Below, in pieces: positions 56,751-64,000 of a stretch of DNA of 64,000 nucleotides (the first letter of the stretch is position 1; each line of letters starts with the position of its first letter). A program made the translations under genes and the position numbers. The notes beneath the pieces were generated by a model, which saw only the letters and a list, made by a program, of their open reading frames with translations, was not told where the DNA came from and made no database searches. The stretch is from Alopecurus myosuroides (Eukaryota > Streptophyta > Magnoliopsida > Poales > Poaceae), in contig JAPCYS010003022.1 of NCBI GenBank assembly GCA_028641055.1, forward strand, positions 1-64,000, read 5' to 3'.

Positions 56751-59700
56751 ATGATGGCCTCCTCATCTTCCTCCTCCGACCACGGCGTAGATCACCGCCT
56801 CTTGCAAGATGATCTCCCATGGCCTTCTTCTTCTTCCTTGATGCCGCCACTTGCTCCAGTTCTTCATCACGCCATTGGAGGCAACCACAACCACCAACAA
56901 TGGAGCCCCCTAACGCTGTAAGCAACTTCATTCATGCTTAAGTAGTTTCCATTTACATGTTATTTCCTGTTGAATTTTGTTGTTGAAAGAGAAGTAGTAG
57001 AACCTTTGCTTTTCAAGAGAGAAGGGAAGTGTTGGGCAGTCATGGCATCTGAGTTTGAACCCCTTCCAGCAAGCTGCATATATGATTCCTAGGATTTGGA
57101 GTTTTCTTCTGGGTTGCTTGTTTGCTACCACCTGGTTGTCCCGGTTGCATAGGGAATTGTAGCACAGCAAGATGACAAGCCCAGAGAGAGAATAAAAGAA
57201 GCAAATTAATGTGTGTGGCAACTATATCTTACTATTTTGTTGGTTTCCTACCAGTGGTGGTGTGTATCTTTCCTCTTGTCATACCCAAATCTCACCGCTA
57301 ATTAATCATTCTTTGTGTTTGGTGAATCATTAGTTAACCAATCAGCATATATATGATTGCAGGGAGCAGTTGAGTTCAGACGAGCTAGAGGCGCTGCTGT
57401 CAGCACAAGGCCACCTTCAAAACCATAGCCAACAGCTGCTTGCTGCTCCACTGACAACGACCCCTCATCATCAGCTGAGCTCGCTGCTGATGATGCAAGA
57501 GCTAGGGTTCCAATGGAGCAACAGTGGCACCGGCTCGGAGCCAACGACGGTGCCATCGCAAGATTCAGTCGTCAAAGAGGAGGTGCCAAGAATTTCTTAC
57601 AATGTCATCGATGGCGCTGCCGTTCTCCCAAGCGTCAACGTCTCCCGGCTGCAGGCGGCGCATGCTGGTGGCGGCCAAGGGTTTGAGATGGTTGCTTCTG
57701 CGAGGCTTTGCAAGAGCCTGCCATTGCTGGGATCAGAGCATGTGGCGTATGGGCCTCCTCCTGTTCATCGTCTTCAAGGACCACCATCCTCCATTCTCCA
57801 CACCTATAAGGTCAGTACGTACTAGCACTGTGGTAGTGTCCTCCTCGATCTCAGCCTAGCTTGATCTACATAAAGGTGGAGGACTAATTCAGACCTAGCT
57901 AGGATATGGAAAATGTGCAATAAGTTATACGAGGTACAAAACTGTAGCATTGAATGTGAATTCGTACAGCATTGGTATAATTGCTAACTAGCTCGGGATC
58001 TAAACTAGCTAGCTGAAAAGGTTCTTTTGACCTTTCACTGCTGACTGATGATCTAGCAGCTACTAGGAAGAAAAAGTCAGTCGCTTAATTTCTCTGGTAG
58101 CTAATTAAGCTAGGCCCGGCTGGCTGGTGAAATTGCAAGAGCTAGTACATATGCATGCAGCCTTTTGGTCTGGGTGATGCAGCAACTTTAGGATCAATGG
58201 AGTGACATGCATGGGTCATCTTTTCTCGCCGGCCTAAAAGTACTATACCTATGACCCTCTTGCAGTTGCATCCATCGCTAGTAAAGTGTTTAACTCGTTA
58301 TAACAGTGATACTGCAACTAACTACTGTTCGCCAATATTGCATCTATGTCCCAGATAATTCAATGCTTCAATCAATTACTACAATTAAAAGGTAGCAAGT
58401 TTTCACTTGCATTTCTGTCTAGCTTGAAAATTTGAAAATTGCCTAGCCTGCATGCATGCATGAAAATGTACATGTACCATACTATCTAACCGTCGTATGT
58501 ATGCACACATACCATGACATGCTAAGAAAGTGAAATTGGGGAGTGAAACGTGCATCTGTTTGCTACGGTGTAGATGGGTGTGCCTGCTGCTTTAGTGAGC
58601 GCAAATGGAAACATGCTGCAAGCTGCAGGGAGATCATCAGGAGGAGGCCACGACGACGAGCAGCAATTGCAGGTGGTAGCAGTATCATCCAAGAAGAAGC
58701 CTCGGCTGCTCCAGTCGCGCCCCATCGCCAACAATGTCCTCCCTTCTTTCAAGGTAATCTTACCTAGATAGTACATCTCTAGTTAACCAATTAATCATTT
58801 CTATCTGCATTATTGTAACTTTTCTAGCTACTCCCAAGGAATGTCTTGTTCTGTCTTGTCACATCTACTCACCCTCTTTGTGTGTTTGTGTGTGTTCACT
58901 GTAAAAAAATCCACTGTGCCCATGTGTTTATCTCTGCTTGCTGGTTAATTAACGGGTACCATTGTCCTTTTTTATTAGGCAAGGAAAGAGAAACTCGGGA
59001 TAGAATTGCTGCTCTTCAGCAACTGGTTTCACCCTTCGGCAAGGTAGTAACAGGCTTGCTTGCTTAATCACTATTCACCTGCAAGATGTTGTACTATAAA
59101 ATGTATTTCGGCTATGCTTACTATCAGTGAACTGTGTTGTGCTCAAAATATTTTATAAATCATAAAATACCCACACAAACAAAGAAAAGGTTAGCTATGC
59201 AAACGATTTAGACAGAGGCAAGTTTGGCAAACAGTATTATCACCATTTCACCAGCATTATATGTTTGAATCCTCACCAAAAGGCATGTCTCACACCATGG
59301 TTTAGTCCTTTTCATACCTAAATTTGTTTATAATGACAGTGACGAACCATATGACTACCGGTATTGCCCAAAGAGTACTTCATAATTAAGTTCAATATAT
59401 ATCTACTCATCCTCTTTTTTGATGCACTAACTGTTTTGGGGTGGACAGCTGGGCACCGAATCATCAAACAATTAATTTCGATAAATATTTATTTGTAACT
59501 TACCTCTTAATCGATTGCTCCTATTCACTCACATGCATACCTTCCTAATTAACTCTGTGCAGACTGATACCGCATCAGTACTCATGGAGGCTATTGGTTA
59601 CATTAAATTCCTTCAAGACCAGGTCGAGGTACTGCTAATTATTCTTTAGTCAGTGGAGTAATGGTAGAACTAGTCAATGCTGATATATACCTTAGCATAT

Positions 59701-60062
59701 AGTACTCATTCTGACCATCATTTTACTTACACATTGAACGCAGACTTTAAGCGGGCCGTACATGAGATCATCAAAACATAAGAAAGCCAGGACAACACAA
59801 CTACGGGTATGTACATATATATACTTTACGAACTTAATTAAAATCTCTCTTTCTTGATTCATGAGAAGAAATTTCCAAAGTCTAAATTACCTAGTATAAA
59901 TTGTTACATTAGTCTGATGATATGCACGTCCATGTGTTGATTTTTGTCGACGGGCATCAAACGCCGATCCGATCTTTGATCTTCGGAGTAGAGGACTGTG
60001 CTTCCTCTCTCACCTCCTATGTCACCAACGAGAATGGCGTCTGGGCTCCACCTAATTTTTAG
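56751..60062 (+). CDS. Atypical bHLH transcription factor, seven exons
   Basis: Coding exons inferred from GT/AG sites and frame: 56751-56917, 57363-57810, 58574-58753, 58979-59043 (or 58984-59043), 59563-59628, 59744-59806, 59913-60062. The N-terminus is Ser-rich, then SSDELEALLSAQ, Gln/His-rich parts, KKKPRL (possible nuclear signal) and LPSFK. Then comes the bHLH: RDRIAALQQLVSPFGK (helix 1), TDTASVLMEAIGYIKFLQDQVE (loop, helix 2) and LSGPYM. The basic part lacks the His-Glu-Arg of E-box binders, like bHLH112/123-type proteins, so DNA binding may be weak or dimer-dependent. From 58979, exon 4 is 65 nt and loses frame at GGG 58997-58999. Acceptor AG at 58982-58983 gives 60 nt and an open frame of 377 residues. 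The last exon keeps SYVTNENG but looks altered just before it. Function in vivo unknown. Confidence 0.75.
58974..58984 (+). other. Two competing splice acceptors of bHLH exon 4
   Basis: TTATTAG ends at 58978, the acceptor matching the family's usual exon edge (FK followed by RKEKLG). CAAG ends at 58983, five bases later. Given the base missing at 58997-58999, only the second keeps the downstream helix in frame. Polypyrimidine context (CCTTTTTTATTAG) favours the first. Confidence 0.5.
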
Positions 60063-61374
60063 GGGAAACTAGTTAGAGTCCGCAGCAATTAATAGATCAG
60101 TTGAGCACACAAGTGTACTACTCAGAACAAACATTAATTGATTAATTGCAGATCTCCTGAGAAAAAAATGTGTGTTTCTCTCACTGGCACTAAAATGGAT
60201 TGTATATTTTCTTTGCCTTCGCCATTTCCATCAAATCGCTATAGCTAACCATCCGAATCTCAAACAACAAAAAATACAGATCTAGCAATGTGAAACTATT
60301 TCATTGTCAAGGGAATTCATCAAGGAGTCAGAAGGGGAGCATGCCATAATCTGGTTACTGAATTGTTTTTGTTTAAGGAAGTGACCACATATTGCTTGTT
60401 CTGAAGCACGGTTCCCCTATCATGGATTCAAAGAGTAAGCAGGAACACAGAAAAAGAGGGGTGAGCAGTTAAGTGTCAGCTTTAGGCCTATAGCTTACCT
60501 GAGCATTAGCAGTGTGGAAGTGGACAGCCACCACTCTGGTTCTGAACAAGAAATGATGAGCTCCTACAATATGTAGCCTCCTTGAATGATCTGTAAATCC
60601 AGCAAAATATGTGCATGATAAATAACTTTTCAACAGATGGATGTTGAAAAATGACAGGGTTAAAGCATAACTTCAGTTTTTTTTTTTTTTTGCCATGTCA
60701 AACCTCAATACATTTTCTAACTCTGTATTCAGATCTGAAGACAATATTTCAAAATATTGTATATGTTCATGTATTGGTACAGCAATACTTAACATGCGTA
60801 CAAACCACTACCTACCTGAAACTGAAACAGACAAACATTGAAAATGTATTCTGCCGAACTTCAGATTCATCATTTTAATACATGTACACTGATATCATGT
60901 CACAAAAACAGTAAGAAATTATGAAGAACATTCAGTGTGAGGATTTCTCGTTATTGATGGATCACTGTCCTGAAGAATTAACTAAAAAAATTAGTGCTAT
61001 GTAGCACATGTCCTGCTCTATAGTGTAGCTGTAATGCAACAACGCATTCCGCTTGTCAAGATAATAGTCATACAAAACTAGTCGTGCAAACATCATGAGG
61101 CTTCAATGAGCCCTTCAGATGCAGTGTATTCCACAGAGGAACACAGTGAGAGAGAACAAACTCATCTCCCATTACCTGAATACAAGTACAGAGGCACCTC
61201 CAGGAATGTGGTGTAACTATTCCCCAGAATGATGTTTTAACTCTCCAGTATATTTATCATCTTATCCAGAATTCAGTCATTCAGACTACTAGTGAAGCAT
61301 GGTCATGTCGGTGACAGTTCATAAACATGGTACATATAGTTTCAAAGTAAGAGAAGATGGCCTCAATTATTGTT
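60063..61374. other. Intergenic between the bHLH gene and the LRR kinase
   Basis: Convergent 3' regions of the two genes. AT-rich, with a T run at 60680-60691. I see no coding frame, transposon terminus or RNA gene. The first part may be the 3' untranslated region of the bHLH transcript. Confidence 0.55.
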
Positions 61375-64000
61375 TCAGAACACTGGGAGTGGTGGCTTCT
61401 TTTTGACTTCTGGATTCTCAACTAGAGAACTGGAAAAGCTGAGGTATGCATTTCTGATAGCATGGATGTCCGCAGCGGCACCTCCATCAGCGTTCGCCCT
61501 CGTGGGTTCCGATCGGAGCAGAATACACCAAGCGCAATCACTGAAAGCAACATTCCAGTAAACTCCAAGCAGTAGGTCCAAAGGAATCTTCGAACATGTC
61601 ATCAATAGGGATCCTTCCAGTAAACATCTCAAGCAGTAGTATAAAGACTGTAAACATCCCCAAGAGTTGAAACAACATAACCTTCGCCATACTCTGATCC
61701 GTACGAGGTATTGATGAAAACATGTTCAAGTAGAAGGTATGACAAGCACTAGTATGCAAAAGAGTGTAAGCCTCCCTAAGAGTTACGAATCATAAGAATA
61801 ACCCTTGTCATGCATTTAGTTTAAAAACCATAGGTTTACTCCCTCCGTTCCTAAATGTAAGATGTTTTAGCTCTTTTCCACATTCACAGATATTACATGT
61901 ATCTAGACAACTTTTAGTTATATGTTCACTCATATTAGTATGTATCTAGACAACATGAACAATAGCTACAACATCTTATATTTAGGAACTGAGGGAGTAC
62001 TTGATTAGTAGAAATCATTCATGTAATAGTTACAAGACATGAAGGATTGAAACGCTGGGATTCAAGACTCACAAAGCGAAAATAACATGAGTAGGAATTT
62101 GTGTTATCTGGAGCAACATAACAATAAAACCCCTTAGTCCAGCAAAGCTAATTGAATTTAACAAAGGTTAGCTTGTGTCATCAGGAAGGATTTTTGATAT
62201 GCCGAAACCCCCAACTCGCTCATATCTTCTGCAAGAAGGATGTGATTGGCTTCAGATCACAGTGAATTATTGGTGGCTGGATATGATAGTGAAGATAGTC
62301 AAAGCATCCATGATATCGACAGCAATATCTAGTCTCTGGACTAGGCTGAGCGCATTGCCGGGAGTGGGCAACTTAGATTTTGGATGAAGCCAATCTCCCA
62401 AACTGCCATTAGGCATGAACTCGAAAACCAGAGCCTTGATTCTAGACCTTGAGGATCGATGCTTGAGCAACAGGTGATGAGGTTAATGAGAGAGCGATAA
62501 TGCGTCCTTCTCAGGGCTTCACATTCAGCCATGAAACTTCTAGCAGATCCAGACTGCAGCACATTAAACACCTTCACAGCCGTAGCAGTACCAGCATCAT
62601 GTAAACTGCACTTATAAACAGTACCATAGCTTCCTTTTCCAAGCAAATCGATTTCTGAAAATCCATTGGATCCATTTGATTCATGATAAGAAACCCTTCC
62701 ATACTGTTCCTCAATTGCTGTGGTTATGAACATAATTGGCTCTTCTGTCTTTGACTGGACTTCTTATGGATCAAATGAATGAGATCAACTACTAAAACTA
62801 AAAACAAGAGGGCACCAGTGGCTGTCAGAGCTATCATAACGGATTTTGGCTGCATTTTCCTCTTTCCTGCAGTAGGCATTGAGCATGGAACTAAATTAAG
62901 CTGAGGTATTCCACCAAAAGCTCGTCGTTTCCATCAGTCAATGATTGAGTTAGATTTCTAAAATCACCCCTTTTTGGTACTTCGCCTTGCAGATTATTGA
63001 AGGACAGATCCAATCTTGACAATGATGTCAAATTCTGTAGACCGGCAGGGATCAGATCTGGCAAGTTGTTGTGTGCTAGATACACTTGTTGAAGGCTGTT
63101 GATACTACCTAGGAAATCAGGAACACTAGCAGACAGCTTATTGGAGGTCAGATTCAGCAAACTGAGACCTTTTACATTCTTCAGAGATTGAGCTATGCTT
63201 CCCTCAAACAAGTTCTGATCCAGCAATAGTCGTTCCAATACTATGCAGTTTCCAATGCTATCAGGAATACTACCCGACAATTGGTTTCCTGACAGAATCA
63301 GTTGATTAAGGTCTCCCAAGCTACCAACTTCAGTAGGAAGTGGCCCAGGGAATGAGTTGTACGAGAAGTCCAAGTAAAGGAAAGCGAGAGAAGCTTCAAA
63401 ACCTCGCTGGGGATTGAACCAAGTCGATTCTTTGACGGATTAAGGACAAACCGATTCTTTAATTTTCCCAGGCTTGCTGGAATTGATCCCTCCAAGTTGC
63501 CATAGTATGCATAAAGCCTACTCAACTGTGTAAGATTTACAAGTGAAGGTACGAAACCTGACAAACGAATGCTCTACATGCCTAACTCAACCAAGTTCTC
63601 CAGCTTACAAATCCCTCTGGAATCACGCCGTACAGGGAAGTATTCGCCATCTCAAGTATGTTGAGACCAACCAAATTGCTGATGTCAAAGGGAATGGCCC
63701 CAGAAATCCTATTGTCTCCCAAATAAAGAGTTTGGAGAGCTGTCGACAGGTTTGTGATTGAACTAGGTAATTGGCCACTGAAGGAGTTGTTGCCAAGAGC
63801 CAGATGTTGTAGCTGGCTGCAGTTTCTGAGTGAAGTTATAAACTCCCACCCCTCCCTGTCGTGTGCTTCAAGCTTGTTGTCATTCAAGTACAGGCAGTGA
63901 GGACTGGTAAACTCCCGAAAATGGGAGTCACATATCCACTGAAAACGGTTCCCCCAGAACCGATTGGAGATCAGGTTCAGTGTTTGCAGGGCAATGGTTT
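61375..64000 (-). pseudogene. LRR receptor-like kinase (class XII type), decayed, partial
   Basis: Surface receptor kinases of this class (Xa21, FLS2, EFR relatives) sense ligands through leucine-rich repeats. Minus-strand order: LRRs run from the window edge to about 62930 (LQHLALGNNSFSGQLPSSI, LQTLYLGDNRISGAIP, LNQLILSGNQLSGSIPDSI, LSRLDLSFNNLQGEVP). A membrane helix (MIALTATGALLFLVLVVDLI) is at about 62780-62845. The kinase has GKGSYGTVYKC and AVKVFNV at 62341-62733, and HCDLKP, the non-RD form typical of this class, at 62247-62264. LLLEMFTGRIP and the C-terminal DIHAIRNAYLS follow at 61375-61760. Frames break near 63570, 63300, 62740, 62330, 62230 and 61640. A Stowaway sits at 61839-61997, where the activation-loop region should be. 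The N-terminus lies outside the window. Confidence 0.88.
61839..61997. mobile_element. Stowaway MITE in the kinase pseudogene
   Basis: A 159-bp element starts CTCCCTCCGTTCCTAAAT and ends with its near inverse, flanked by TA (61837-61838, 61998-61999). The arms pair over more than 30 bases (AAGATGTT region). The family differs from the 3776/4740 pair beyond the tip. It interrupts the kinase region of the LRR pseudogene. Confidence 0.9.

Overview
This looks like nuclear DNA of a large-genome grass, most likely Pooideae and probably Triticeae-like. The basis is several CTCCCTCC-ended Stowaway MITEs, Tourist and hAT MITEs, L1-type LINEs with grass-like tails, copia, Athila-like and CACTA elements nested in each other, and two ordinary plant genes at the right end. 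No tRNA, rRNA, CRISPR array or bacterial-type operon was seen. Family assignments come from motifs read in the sequence; no database search was possible.

Layout. 1-5114 is intergenic DNA with small transposons: two Tourist-like elements, one carrying a nested Stowaway, and two related Stowaways, one almost a perfect hairpin. 5115-11516 is an old minus-strand LINE (LINE 1). A hAT-type MITE with an exact 8-bp target duplication lies at 11600-11756. 11885 to about 23720 is a second minus-strand LINE (LINE 2), split at 12474-21532 by a 9.06-kb LTR element. Its two 4.28-kb LTRs flank only 500 bp of non-coding interior, and it has an exact GTCAT target duplication.

23.7-55.1 kb is a nest. The host is a minus-strand copia family (copia B, plus a fragment, copia C, that appears to share one LTR with it). 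A CACTA transposon (about 23953-31099) sits in that shared LTR. A second copia (copia A, 34361-54576, exact ATTTG duplication) sits in the gag of copia B. Copia A was itself hit by an Athila-like element lacking reverse transcriptase and integrase (37319-46873) and by a plus-strand L1-type LINE (LINE 3, 48169-54334). LINE 3 has both ORFs and an imperfect 15-bp duplication.

55.1-64 kb is the genic end. An atypical bHLH transcription factor gene on the plus strand (seven inferred coding exons, 56751-60062) faces a decayed LRR receptor-like kinase of the Xa21/FLS2-like class XII on the minus strand (61375 to beyond the window), which carries another Stowaway in its kinase region.

Two points affect interpretation. 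First, the two 4.28-kb LTRs differ almost only by one-base indels in short homopolymers. The four frame breaks in LINE 3 and one in the bHLH exon also look like single missing bases in short runs. This may be residual consensus error, so LINE 3 and the bHLH gene could be more intact than they read. Second, the older elements carry real decay such as in-frame stops, CGA-to-TGA changes and large deletions. I see no clear previously undescribed functional system. The most unusual objects are the giant-LTR element and an intact GC-rich ORF inside the decayed CACTA.
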